DNA of 64,000 nt from Alphaproteobacteria bacterium (lineage in GTDB: Bacteria; Myxococcota_A; UBA796; GCA-2862545). Within the stretch, counting starts at the first letter, position 1, and every line of letters begins with the position of its first letter. A program made the position numbers and the translations under genes. The notes below the pieces were generated by a model. That model saw nothing but the letters and a program-made list of their open reading frames with translations. It ran no database searches and had not been told where the DNA came from. Shown here piece by piece: positions 55,327 to 63,563 of this stretch. Location of the stretch: positions 58,804 through 122,803 of the forward strand of contig JACKET010000021.1 of NCBI GenBank assembly GCA_020632875.1. Reading direction: 5' to 3'.

Positions 55327-56688
55327 ATGAGCGACGGGCACCGGCTCCGCGAGCTCGTCCGCGAGCACCTCGACGGGCTGGACGCGGTGTACGTGCTCGA
55401 CGGGATCCCCGCCCGCAAGCTGCGCAACGCCCGTACGTCCCACCACCTGGCGAAGGGCGAGCCCATCCTCGCGCTGTTCGACGACACGCTCTTCGGCTCC
55501 GCGACCGACGGGTTCGTCGTGACCCCCGAGCGGTTCTCGTTCAAGGAGCTGCTCGAGAACCCCCGCTCCGTGCGGTGGGCCGAGGTGTCGCCGTCGGACA
55601 TCGACGTGGGCGCGAAGTCCATCCGCATCGCGGGCCTCACGGGGAAGTTCACCACGTGGAACGCCGCGCTCGAGCGGGCCGTCCGCGCGTTCCTCCGGGC
55701 GGCGACGGCCCACCACCGGCCCGAGACCACCTGGACGCCGACCGCCATCACGGCGACCGTGCGCCAGTGCCTCGGCGAGGACACCGACGTGTACCTGCCG
55801 CCGAGCATCCCGCCCCACAAGCTCGCCAATGCCCGCGAGCGCTACCACGTCCCGCCCGGCGAGCCCGTGCTCGCGCTGTTCGACGACACCGTGTTCGGCA
55901 GCGCGCGCGAGGGCTGGGTGATGACGCCGCGCCGGTGGGCGTTCTGCGGGACGTTCGAGAGCCCCGCCGAGGTCGCGTGGACCGACCTGTTCACGGCCGA
56001 GCGAACCTGCGAGGAGAACCGCGTGCGCGTCGGACGACACGTCTACACCCAGCTCCACGCCCGCCGGACGCCCGCGCTGATCGGCGTGTTCCAGCGGCTG
56101 CAGGACCTCGCGGGGGGCACGCTGGAGCCGCGGAACCCCGCGCTCGACGCGCGGATCACCGCCGACCCCGACGACGAGGCGGCGCTCGCGGTGTACGCGG
56201 ACTGGCTGCTCGAGCAGGGCCACCCGCGCGGGTTCGCGGCGACGGCAACCGGCAGCGCGCTCGCGGAGCTCGTCGCCGAGAACGGGCCCGAGCTCGGCAC
56301 GCCCGATGGCACGGCGTCGGTCACGTGGCGCTGGGGCTTCTGGGACCGGGTCGCGCTGTTCCCGACGGCTCCCCTGGCGGACGACGCCGACACCGCGTAC
56401 CACGACGCCCGCCGCGTGCTGCGCCACCCGAGCGCGCGCTTCGTGCGGTCCCTGGCCATCGGTGGCGCCGATCCCCTGCCCCCGGGCCTCCTCGAGCCCG
56501 TGCTGCGCGCCCTGTCGGAGGTGTCGCTGCCGTGCGTGGAGCGCCTCGCGATCGCCGCGGGGCCCCGCGCATTCGTGTCGGACACGCTCGACCCGCGCCG
56601 CTTCCCGAGGCTCCGGGAGGCCGATCTGGACGTGGAACGCGTCGATCCCGCCGTTCGGGGGATGCTCGCCGGGCGCCTCGGCCGGTAG
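55327..56688 (+). CDS. TIGR02996-domain protein with duplicated PH-like domain
   Basis: A 453-residue soluble protein. Two copies of a roughly 120-residue module share VYVLDGIP or VYLPPSIP, KLRNAR/KLANAR, GEPILALFDDTLFGSATDGFVVTPERF and a final helix. This resembles bacterial PH-like domains. Near residue 275 a TIGR02996 repeat-companion segment appears (DDEAALAVYADWLLEQGHPRGF), followed by strand-rich repeats. It shares the companion domain with the gene at 37466. It starts directly at the stop of the preceding lipoprotein. Function unknown. Confidence 0.7.
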   Translation: MSDGHRLRELVREHLDGLDAVYVLDGIPARKLRNARTSHHLAKGEPILALFDDTLFGSATDGFVVTPERFSFKELLENPRSVRWAEVSPSDIDVGAKSIRIAGLTGKFTTWNAALERAVRAFLRAATAHHRPETTWTPTAITATVRQCLGEDTDVYLPPSIPPHKLANARERYHVPPGEPVLALFDDTVFGSAREGWVMTPRRWAFCGTFESPAEVAWTDLFTAERTCEENRVRVGRHVYTQLHARRTPALIGVFQRLQDLAGGTLEPRNPALDARITADPDDEAALAVYADWLLEQGHPRGFAATATGSALAELVAENGPELGTPDGTASVTWRWGFWDRVALFPTAPLADDADTAYHDARRVLRHPSARFVRSLAIGGADPLPPGLLEPVLRALSEVSLPCVERLAIAAGPRAFVSDTLDPRRFPRLREADLDVERVDPAVRGMLAGRLGR

Positions 56689-56691
56689 TCT
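56686..56691 (+). promoter_or_regulatory. -10 element TAGTCT overlapping the upstream stop codon
   Basis: The TAG stop of the preceding gene is part of the hexamer. It predicts a 14-nt leader with GGGAGG before the ATG at 56712. Confidence 0.4.
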
Positions 56692-56711
56692 GCGCGCGGG
56701 AGGCACAGGAC

Positions 56712-57554
56712 ATGGCGACCATCGCAGTGCTCGGAATGGGGCTCCTCGGCCGCGGATTCGCGGAGAACCTCTTGCGCCAGGGCCACCAGGTGCGGGTCTG
56801 GAACCGCACCGCGAGCAAGTGCGATCCGCTCGTCGCAGCGGGCGCGAAGAAGGCTCGCTCCCCCGCCGACGCGGTGAAGGGCGCCGAGCGCGTGCACCTC
56901 GTGCTCACCGCCGATGCCGCGGTCGACAGCGTGATCGGCGCCTTCCGCAGCGCGCTCGGCGAGGGCGTGCCCGTCGTCGACCACAGCACGAACCTGCCGG
57001 CGAGGGTGCGCGAGCGCTTCGACACCCTGCGCAGCGAGGGCGTCCGCTACATCCACGCGCCCGTGTTCATGGGGCCCGCGAACTCGCGCGAGGGCACGGG
57101 GCTCATGCTGATCTGCGGGCCCTCCGACGAGATCTCGCACCTGCGCCCCGCGCTCCAGCAGATGACGGGGCGCGTGCTGGAGCTCGGCGAAGAGCCCGGG
57201 CGCGCCGCGGCCATCAAGCTCACCGGCAATGGGATGCTGGTGCTCCTGACGCTCGGCATGGGCGACCTGTTCCAGCTCGGCCGGGCGAACGGCCTGAGCC
57301 CCGAAGACACGCTGTCGTTGTTCGACACCTTCACGCCCTCCCCGTCCGGCATGGGCCGCCGCATCCTCGGCAGCGCGAACGCGCCCGTGGGCTTCGAGCT
57401 CACGATGGCCCGAAAGGACGTGCACCTGATGATCGAAGCGGCCGGCGGAGAGCAGGCGCTCAACGTCCTGCCCGCCATCGCGCACGCGATGGACCGCGCC
57501 ATCGCCGAGGGTCACGGCGAGGAGGACTTCACGGCGTTCGTCCGGCCCGGGTGA
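56712..57554 (+). CDS. 3-hydroxyisobutyrate dehydrogenase-like oxidoreductase
   Basis: A 280-residue beta-hydroxyacid dehydrogenase. Seen: NAD(P) fold with GMGLLG at 8-13, an active-site region FMGPANSREGTG and the catalytic Lys near 169 (IKLTGNGM). WNRTASK after strand two suggests NADP preference (Arg contacts), a point of inference. The family reduces or oxidises short hydroxyacids such as glyoxylate/succinic semialdehyde or 3-hydroxyisobutyrate. A cytoplasmic enzyme with no linked pathway genes. Confidence 0.85.
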   Translation: MATIAVLGMGLLGRGFAENLLRQGHQVRVWNRTASKCDPLVAAGAKKARSPADAVKGAERVHLVLTADAAVDSVIGAFRSALGEGVPVVDHSTNLPARVRERFDTLRSEGVRYIHAPVFMGPANSREGTGLMLICGPSDEISHLRPALQQMTGRVLELGEEPGRAAAIKLTGNGMLVLLTLGMGDLFQLGRANGLSPEDTLSLFDTFTPSPSGMGRRILGSANAPVGFELTMARKDVHLMIEAAGGEQALNVLPAIAHAMDRAIAEGHGEEDFTAFVRPG

Positions 57555-57580
57555 TACGGGCCGCACCTCCCGGAGACCCG

Positions 57581-58510
57581 ATGATCGTCCTGTACGCCCT
57601 CCTGGCCTGCGTCCCCAAGCAGAAGTACGACACCGAGCTCGAGCGCGCGTTGCGCCTCGAGTCCGAGCTGGCCGAGTCCGAAGCCGCCGTGAAGGCCCTG
57701 CGCGCCGAGGCCGACAGCATCCAGGCGAGCCTCGACAGCGAGCGCAACGCGATGTCGGCCCTCGCCGAGACCGCCGAGCAGCTCGACAGCCGCGCGAAGG
57801 CCCAGGCCGCGCAGCTCGTCGAGCTCTCCGAGAAGCTCGCCTCCATGACGGCCACCAACAGCGCGCAGAAGGCCGCGAAGGCCGATCTCGAGCAGCTCGT
57901 CGCCGAGCTCCAGACCAAAGCGGGCGAAGCGCAGTCCGAAGCCGATGCCGCCAAGGAGCGCGCCGCGAAGCTCGCCGCCGACCGCGAGCGCCTGAAGGCC
58001 GAGGCCGAGCGCCTGGCCGCCGAGAAGGCGAAGCTCGAGCAGAAGACCGCCGAGTACGACGCGCTCGTGGGCGAGCTGCAGGGCGAGATCGACGCGGGTC
58101 AGATCACCATCACGGAGCTCTCGGGCAAGCTCACCGTCGCGATGTCGAACGCCATCCTGTTCGACTCCGGCGCGACGACCGTGAAGCCGGCCGGCCAGGA
58201 GGCCCTCGCGAAGGTCGCGGGCGTGCTCGCCGGCGTGCGAGACCGCGAGATCCGCGTCGAGGGCCACACCGACAACGTGCCGGTGGGCAGCGGCGCGCCG
58301 TACCCCGACAACTGGGCGCTCTCGGCGCTGCGGGCGAGCAACGTGGTCGGCCTGCTCGTGAAGGGCGGCGTCGACCCGCTGAACGTCGCGGCCGTCGGCT
58401 ACGGCGAGCACCACCCGGCCACCTCGAACGACACGAAGGAGGGCCGCGCCGCCAACCGGCGCACCGAGATCGTGCTCGTCCCGAAGCTCTCGGCCGCGCC
58501 GTCGAAGTGA
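57581..58510 (+). CDS. OmpA-family lipoprotein with a long coiled coil
   Basis: A 309-residue lipoprotein with a minimal signal (MIVLYALLAC, lipid Cys10). Residues 15-175 are a continuous coiled coil rich in Ala, Glu and Lys. The C-terminal OmpA/MotB domain (about 190-300) has the peptidoglycan-binding motifs VEGHTDNVP, NWALSALRA and GRAANRRTEI. It should link the outer membrane to peptidoglycan across a long helical arm. CGGAG lies before the ATG. Confidence 0.9.
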   Translation: MIVLYALLACVPKQKYDTELERALRLESELAESEAAVKALRAEADSIQASLDSERNAMSALAETAEQLDSRAKAQAAQLVELSEKLASMTATNSAQKAAKADLEQLVAELQTKAGEAQSEADAAKERAAKLAADRERLKAEAERLAAEKAKLEQKTAEYDALVGELQGEIDAGQITITELSGKLTVAMSNAILFDSGATTVKPAGQEALAKVAGVLAGVRDREIRVEGHTDNVPVGSGAPYPDNWALSALRASNVVGLLVKGGVDPLNVAAVGYGEHHPATSNDTKEGRAANRRTEIVLVPKLSAAPSK

Positions 58511-58567
58511 AAGAACCGTGTAGTCCCCGCGTGTGACGAACAGAGCGACATTGCGGGTGGAGGGCCT

Positions 58568-58762
58568 GTGGCAGAAGAGGACGAGATCAAGACCCAGATG
58601 TTGACCAAGGCCAAGTGGCTGCCGCCGGTCGACGACGTGAACCTGCTCCCCATCGAGGGCGTCGAGGAGGGCACGCGGTGCTTCGTCGACTCCGAAGCCA
58701 ACGACGAGGAGGAGGTCTGGGTGTTCACGGACGGAAGGTGGGTGCACCTCGAGACGTTGTGA
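58568..58762 (+). CDS. Small acidic hypothetical protein
   Basis: A 64-residue protein with GTG start and GGAGG 4 nt upstream. It is acidic, with a strand-rich middle (GTRCFVDSEANDEEEVWVFTD) similar to the N-terminal part of small phage or secretion-associated hypothetical proteins. No known domain. Its good ribosome site supports its being real. Confidence 0.6.
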   Translation: MAEEDEIKTQMLTKAKWLPPVDDVNLLPIEGVEEGTRCFVDSEANDEEEVWVFTDGRWVHLETL

Positions 58763-58765
58763 GCG

Positions 58766-58771
58766 TATGGT
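58766..58771 (+). promoter_or_regulatory. -10 element TATGGT, predicted leaderless start
   Basis: The last T is 7 nt before the ATG at 58778; no ribosome site. Confidence 0.5.
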
Positions 58772-58777
58772 GACCGC

Positions 58778-59569
58778 ATGACCCGCCCTCTCCTGGCGCT
58801 CGCGCTCGCAGGCTGCGCGGGGCCCGACATCGTCCCCACGATCGACATCCGCTCCCCGGCCGACGCGTCGGTGCTGGCGGGCTACGCGACCATCGGCGCC
58901 GTGTTCGCCGTCGAAGACGACCGCAACGACCCGGTGCTCGTCGAGTACCAGGTCGACGACCGCGAGATCGTCGAGGTCGAAGGCGACAACTGCGCCCGCG
59001 GCTGCCGGGTCACCACCCCGATCCCGACCGTCGAGCTCGACGACGGCGAGCACACGATCACCGCCCGGGTCACCGACGTGCGCGGCAACGAGAGCGAGTG
59101 GACCGAGCCCGTCCCGTTCACGGTCTTCGACATCCCCTACGTCACGAGCCTCGCCGTGCTCGACTCGCAGGAGAGCGGGCTGAACGGCCCCGACATCGAG
59201 GTCGAGGTGCACATCCTGCACGACGAGACGGCCGAGTGGCTCGGCTGCGCCGCGATGGAAGAGGTGCAGCAGGACGACGTGCTCTACGAGGGCCTCTCGG
59301 TGCCGTTCCTCGCGAACGAGGCCGGCGACCTCGTGGCGTTCCGCGACATCGGGTTCGAGGTCGTGCGGTTCGTCGTGATCGAGAGCGACAACAACGAGCA
59401 CTGCCCCATCTGGCCCGCGCTGACCGACACGCTCGAGTCGGACGTCGACGACCTGTACGGCATCAGCCCGCCCATCGACCTCTCCCTGCTGTTCAGCGGC
59501 CCGATCCAGCCGAGCGTCCCGAACACGACGGGCCTCGGGATCGACCGTGGACGCCCCTTCGGACGCTGA
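58778..59569 (+). CDS. Lipoprotein with an Ig-like domain
   Basis: A 263-residue lipoprotein (MTRPLLALALAGC, lipid Cys13). Residues 20-115 look like a bacterial Ig-like beta-sandwich (ADASVLAGYATIGAVFAVEDD, DGEHTITARVTDVRGN). The second half is another beta domain of unknown type. Followed 7 nt later by a second lipoprotein gene. Confidence 0.75.
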   Translation: MTRPLLALALAGCAGPDIVPTIDIRSPADASVLAGYATIGAVFAVEDDRNDPVLVEYQVDDREIVEVEGDNCARGCRVTTPIPTVELDDGEHTITARVTDVRGNESEWTEPVPFTVFDIPYVTSLAVLDSQESGLNGPDIEVEVHILHDETAEWLGCAAMEEVQQDDVLYEGLSVPFLANEAGDLVAFRDIGFEVVRFVVIESDNNEHCPIWPALTDTLESDVDDLYGISPPIDLSLLFSGPIQPSVPNTTGLGIDRGRPFGR

Positions 59570-59576
59570 GGACCCC

Positions 59577-60167
59577 ATGCGCACCCCGTTCCTGCTCCTC
59601 CTCCCCACCCTCGTCGCCTGCAAGGGCGGCGTCGTGAATTCCGACCGCGAGGCGGAGGCCGCCGCCATCGGCCTCGAAGGCGCCATCGAGCGCGCGCTCG
59701 GGCTCGGCTTCGACGGGTTCGCAGCGGCGAGCTCCGCGAACATCCCCACGCAGACGGGCTCGGGCGACCTCTCCGGTACGATGACCGTGTCGGGTCAGGT
59801 CGATCAGGGCAACTCGGACAACAAGGGGATGCGCCTCGACGTGGCCCTCGACGACTACGCCGACGTCGAGACCATCGAGACGGACGAGATCGACGCCGTG
59901 CAGGTCGCCTACGACACCGACGACGCGGCGCTGCCGCGCTTCGACCTCTCGCTGCGCGACATCCCCGACGGGACGATGACGGGTACGGTGACCGGCACGT
60001 TCCTGCTGAGCGGCGACCTGGAGGGCGAGCTGTCGCTGAGCCTCGCGCTCGACGGGATCATCGTGCCCGACGGCGACGGCACGATGCGCGAAGAAGGCAC
60101 CACGAGCGTCACGGGCACGGCGACGAACAGCGGTGGCGGCACGTTCGACGTCGACGTGGTCTTGTAG
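59577..60167 (+). CDS. Beta-rich lipoprotein
   Basis: A 196-residue lipoprotein (signal to TLVAC). The body is repetitive beta (GDLSGTMTVSGQV, GTMTGTVTGTFLLSGDLEG), Gly/Thr-rich, with no recognised family. Start ATG at 59577 has GAGGA upstream. Paired with the Ig-like lipoprotein. Confidence 0.65.
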   Translation: MRTPFLLLLPTLVACKGGVVNSDREAEAAAIGLEGAIERALGLGFDGFAAASSANIPTQTGSGDLSGTMTVSGQVDQGNSDNKGMRLDVALDDYADVETIETDEIDAVQVAYDTDDAALPRFDLSLRDIPDGTMTGTVTGTFLLSGDLEGELSLSLALDGIIVPDGDGTMREEGTTSVTGTATNSGGGTFDVDVVL

Positions 60168-60170
60168 CGT

Positions 60171-60986
60171 TCAGCAAGGGAGCGCGAGCTGGCCCTCGAC
60201 CGACACGACCCGATCGAGCTCCGGGCACCACGCCGACAGGCGGCGCCCCAGGTAGCACCCGGTGTCGACGCGCATCACGCGGCGGCTGTCGTACCGCCGC
60301 ACGCGCTTGAGTGGCGTGTGGCCGGAGACGTGCACGCGCGGATCGGGCGCGGACTTCGGGAGCGAGCGGCGCCAGAGCGTGCGCGAGATGGTGTCGCGCA
60401 GCACGCCATCCATCGTGCCCGGGTCGCGGAGCCGCGCGAGGTCGTCGGCATCGACGAGCGCGTGGGTGGCGACGGCCCCGTCGCACTCGAACACCAGCGG
60501 CAGGCTGCAGAGCCAGGCCAGGTCGTCTTCGGGGATGCGCCAGCGCGGAGGATCGTGGGCGTCGACGCCCCAGCTCGCGAGCGTCGGCGTGCCGCCCTGC
60601 GAGAGCCACATGAGCCGCGAGAGCACCGACGCCTCGCCGTCGGTGAGCCACACCCGCCGCGTGCTCGCCTCGCGGTAGAGGTCGCCGGTCACCACCCACC
60701 GCGACAGGCCGAACCCGTCGAACGCCGCGGGCACGGCGGCGTGAACGCAGCGGAGCATCATCTCCTCGTGGTTGCCGAGGATGGCGCTGTGGGTGCCGGC
60801 CGCGGCGCCCCGCCGGAACCACGCCACGACACCGGCGCTGTCGGGGCCGCGATCGACGAGATCGCCGACCGACACGAAGTGCGCCTCGCCGCCTTCGGCC
60901 TCCGACGCGCGACGAAGCCGGTCTTCGAGGCGGCGCAGCGCGTCGAGGCAGCCGTGGATGTCCCCGATGAACCAGTGGTGACGCAT
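60171..60986 (-). CDS. PPP-family metallophosphatase (bacterial PrpA-like)
   Basis: A 271-residue calcineurin-like phosphoesterase. Metal-binding motifs in order: GDIHG at 8-12, GDLVDRG at 41-47, GNHE at 71-74 and a later GHTP histidine. This is the bacterial PPP group that includes PrpA/PrpB and diadenosine tetraphosphatase. The ATG at 60986 is preceded by TATGCT at exactly 7 nt; a GTG at 61007 is less likely. It may reverse the local Ser/Thr kinases or hydrolyse a nucleotide (inference). Confidence 0.87.
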   Translation of the reverse strand: MRHHWFIGDIHGCLDALRRLEDRLRRASEAEGGEAHFVSVGDLVDRGPDSAGVVAWFRRGAAAGTHSAILGNHEEMMLRCVHAAVPAAFDGFGLSRWVVTGDLYREASTRRVWLTDGEASVLSRLMWLSQGGTPTLASWGVDAHDPPRWRIPEDDLAWLCSLPLVFECDGAVATHALVDADDLARLRDPGTMDGVLRDTISRTLWRRSLPKSAPDPRVHVSGHTPLKRVRRYDSRRVMRVDTGCYLGRRLSAWCPELDRVVSVEGQLALPC

Positions 60987-60992
60987 CGGCCC

Positions 60993-60998
60993 AGCATA
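60993..60998 (-). promoter_or_regulatory. -10 element TATGCT, predicted leaderless start
   Basis: The last T is 7 nt before the minus-strand ATG at 60986, deciding that start. A divergent copy of the same hexamer lies at 61027. Confidence 0.5.
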
Positions 60999-61026
60999 CC
61001 GGGTCACGTCGCCGGAGCGGAGCGCG

Positions 61027-61032
61027 TATGCT
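61027..61032 (+). promoter_or_regulatory. -10 element TATGCT for the plus-strand gene
   Basis: Same hexamer as the divergent minus-strand promoter 28 bp away. It includes the ATG at 61028, so that ATG should not be in the mRNA; the in-frame GTG at 61040 is 8 nt after its last T. Confidence 0.4.
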
Positions 61033-61039
61033 GCCCACC

Positions 61040-62620
61040 GTGCTGACCCTCCTGTCCACCCTCGCCTTCGCGCAGGAACGAGCCTGTGATCCCGTTCCGC
61101 GCGATCAGCTCGAGACGCACCTCGTCCGCGCCGAAGAAGCGCTGGGAGCGGCGCGCGCCGACGAGGCGTCCACGGCCCTCGATCACGCGTCCGAGGCCGC
61201 TCGGTGCCTCGCCGAGCCCATCCCGAAGAACCTCCTGGCCCGCATCGCGTGGGGTCGCGCCGAGCTCGCGGCCGCCGACATGGACGAAGAGGTCGCGTGG
61301 ACCTGGCTCCGCCTCGCGCGCGACGCGGGGATGCCCGAGCCGCCGCCGCGCATCGCCGAGGCCCACCCGGTGCGCCGCATCGCAGCCGAAGCGCGCGACG
61401 CGCTGCCCATGAGCGGCCCCACGGGCGTCGCCCTCCACCCGCCGAAGAAAGGCACGATCTACGCCGATGGCGTCGCGCTCGCGTCGCCCGAGCTGCGCGT
61501 GTCGACGCCCCACCTGCTCCAGTCCTTCGACAAGGAGGGCCTGCCGTACCTCGGCAGCTGGCAGCAGGGCGCGGTCTTCCCGAGCTCGATGCTCGTGCCG
61601 CTCGTGGCCGAGGGCCATCGCGAGCGCCGCACCGCCGAAGCGGGCGACGAGCTGCCGCCGAAGAACTGGAAGCCCGCGCGCGACGACACCGAAGCCGCCT
61701 ACCGCGACTGGATCAAGAAGCACCCCAAGGGTCCGTGGCTGCAGGACGCAGAAGACGGCATCGACGACCTGCGCTGGAACGCCGCCCTCGCCGACGGGTC
61801 CGAGCTCGCCGTGCGCCAGTACATCCACGACTTCCCCGACGGGCTGCACGTCGACGAGGCCGAGTTCTTCGTCGAAGACCTCGAGTACCGCAAGGTCCTC
61901 GAGGATCCGCACCCGAAGCGCGAGGCCTGGGTGGCCTTCCTCGAGAAGTACCCCGACGGCAGCTATGCCGCCGAAGCGCACGTCCAGATGGAGCTGATGG
62001 ACTGGGAAGCCGCGCGAACGGCCGACGACGCGGCCGGATACCGCGCCTACGTCGAGAAACACCCGAACGGCCGGAACACCGAGCGCGGCCGGGCCCTCGA
62101 AGAGGAGCGGGCGTTCGCAGAGGCCCGCAAGAGCGGCCTCGACAGCGCGCTCGAGAAGTACCTCGACCGCTGGCCCGAGGGCGTCTTCGCCCGCGAGGCG
62201 CGCGCCATCCTCGGCGAGGTCGAGTTCCTGGCCGTCACCGTCGACATCACCGGCGAGGTCGACGAGGCCGTGAAGGAGCGCGTGCGCACCGACCTCGCGG
62301 CCGAGCTCGAGAAGCGCGAGATGCCCGTGCTGGCCGAGGGCGAAGACCCCGCGAGCGCCGGGCACATCGCCATCGCGCTCGAGGTGCAGCCGGGCGACAA
62401 GATCACGAACGTCGGCGCCCGGTTCACGCTCTCGTACGGCGACCTGAAGGCCCCGCTGAACGAGATGCGCATCCTGTCGAAGATCCTGCCCGACGCCGAC
62501 GCCGGCGCCATGCTGGGCGAGCTCATCGTCACGAACCTGCGCGACCTCGACCGCTGGCAGCCGCCGAAGCCCGAAGGCGACGCGAAGAAGCCCGCCCCCG
62601 CGAAGCCCGCCGCGAAGTAG
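61040..62620 (+). CDS. Exported helical-repeat protein of the local family
   Basis: About 526 residues: a very short signal (MLTLLSTLAFA), then a Cys-starting helical domain (ACDPVP, RCLAEPIPKN) like that of the genes at 16715 and 26980. Five repeats follow, each with a pattern of aromatic-x-x-(F/W)(I/L)xK(Y/H)P-x-G (HPKGPW, FPDGLH, YPDGSY, HPNGRN, WPEGVF), i.e. TPR-like helices. A final alpha/beta domain ends the protein. The outer Lys/Pro/Ala tail is disordered. Start choice rests on the promoter; ATG 61028 would add four residues. Confidence 0.7.
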   Translation: MLTLLSTLAFAQERACDPVPRDQLETHLVRAEEALGAARADEASTALDHASEAARCLAEPIPKNLLARIAWGRAELAAADMDEEVAWTWLRLARDAGMPEPPPRIAEAHPVRRIAAEARDALPMSGPTGVALHPPKKGTIYADGVALASPELRVSTPHLLQSFDKEGLPYLGSWQQGAVFPSSMLVPLVAEGHRERRTAEAGDELPPKNWKPARDDTEAAYRDWIKKHPKGPWLQDAEDGIDDLRWNAALADGSELAVRQYIHDFPDGLHVDEAEFFVEDLEYRKVLEDPHPKREAWVAFLEKYPDGSYAAEAHVQMELMDWEAARTADDAAGYRAYVEKHPNGRNTERGRALEEERAFAEARKSGLDSALEKYLDRWPEGVFAREARAILGEVEFLAVTVDITGEVDEAVKERVRTDLAAELEKREMPVLAEGEDPASAGHIAIALEVQPGDKITNVGARFTLSYGDLKAPLNEMRILSKILPDADAGAMLGELIVTNLRDLDRWQPPKPEGDAKKPAPAKPAAK

Positions 62621-62623
62621 CGG

Positions 62624-63493
62624 TCAGCCCTCTTCGCTCGACGCGGCAGACGGCGCGGGCTCGACGGGAGCCGTCGCCGTGGGCGTGGCCTTCGGGAGCC
62701 GCTGGTTGGCGAGCGGGATGTCGTTGCGCTCGGGCAGGGTCGGGTCGCAGTAGTTCACGAACCAGCCCTTCACCTGCTTCACCTCTTCGTCCATCATCTC
62801 GGCGAAGTCGGGGAGCTCGGCGCCCTTCTGCAGCTCGACGACGCTCGGCGCGGCCTGGCCGGACCGGATGCAGTGCGAGAACTTGTCGCGGCGCTCGGGC
62901 GTCGTGAGGGCCGCCGTGACGGCCTCGCGGCAGTTGCCCAGCTTGCGGCGGTTGCCGCGGTCGCAGATCTCGAGCTCGGCGCCCTTCACGAAGTCGTTCC
63001 ACCGGTTGAACAGCGCGTCTTCGCGGGCATCGTCGCGCTGCACCTTCGTGACGGCGAGCTCCTGCTCGGTGCGCTCGAGCTGCATCGTGGTCTCCTTCAG
63101 GGCGACCAGCAGCTCCTCCTTCTCCTCTTCGGCCTGGGCCAGCGCGGCCTTCGTCTCCTCGAGCTCGGACTTCACCCGCTCGAGCTCGGCGCGGAGCTTC
63201 GCGCCCGCCTCGGCGCCGCGGGAGATGCGGTCTTCGAGCTCGCGGACGCGGCCCTCCTTCTCGGCGGATTCGCGCTCGAGCTCGGCCACCTTGATCTGGG
63301 CCAGCGCCAGCTCGTCCTTCTCCTCCTGGGGGACCGCGGCGGCGATCTCCTCGGCGGTGGGGGCGCGGGTGACCTCGACGATCTTCTCTTCCGGGGTCCG
63401 CATCATCCAGCCGGCGGCGAGTCCGAAGACACCGGCCCCGACGGCGACGGCGGCGGCGATGGCGATGACAGCGGCATTGGTCTGGTTCGACAT
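62624..63493 (-). CDS. Membrane-anchored coiled-coil protein
   Basis: A 289-residue protein: short cytoplasmic head, one membrane helix (residues 7-30, rich in Ala/Val/Gly), then a coiled coil of heptads at about 45-160. A globular part with four Cys follows (CDRGNRRKLGNC, HCIRSG, NYCDP). No family recognised. It may span the periplasm. It begins 70 nt from the next gene. Confidence 0.7.
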   Translation of the reverse strand: MSNQTNAAVIAIAAAVAVGAGVFGLAAGWMMRTPEEKIVEVTRAPTAEEIAAAVPQEEKDELALAQIKVAELERESAEKEGRVRELEDRISRGAEAGAKLRAELERVKSELEETKAALAQAEEEKEELLVALKETTMQLERTEQELAVTKVQRDDAREDALFNRWNDFVKGAELEICDRGNRRKLGNCREAVTAALTTPERRDKFSHCIRSGQAAPSVVELQKGAELPDFAEMMDEEVKQVKGWFVNYCDPTLPERNDIPLANQRLPKATPTATAPVEPAPSAASSEEG

Positions 63494-63563
63494 GACGAGC
63501 TCCTTCGAGCCGCCAGACTATGCGTTCACCGCCCCGGATCACCTACAGGCCGACTACAGCGGC

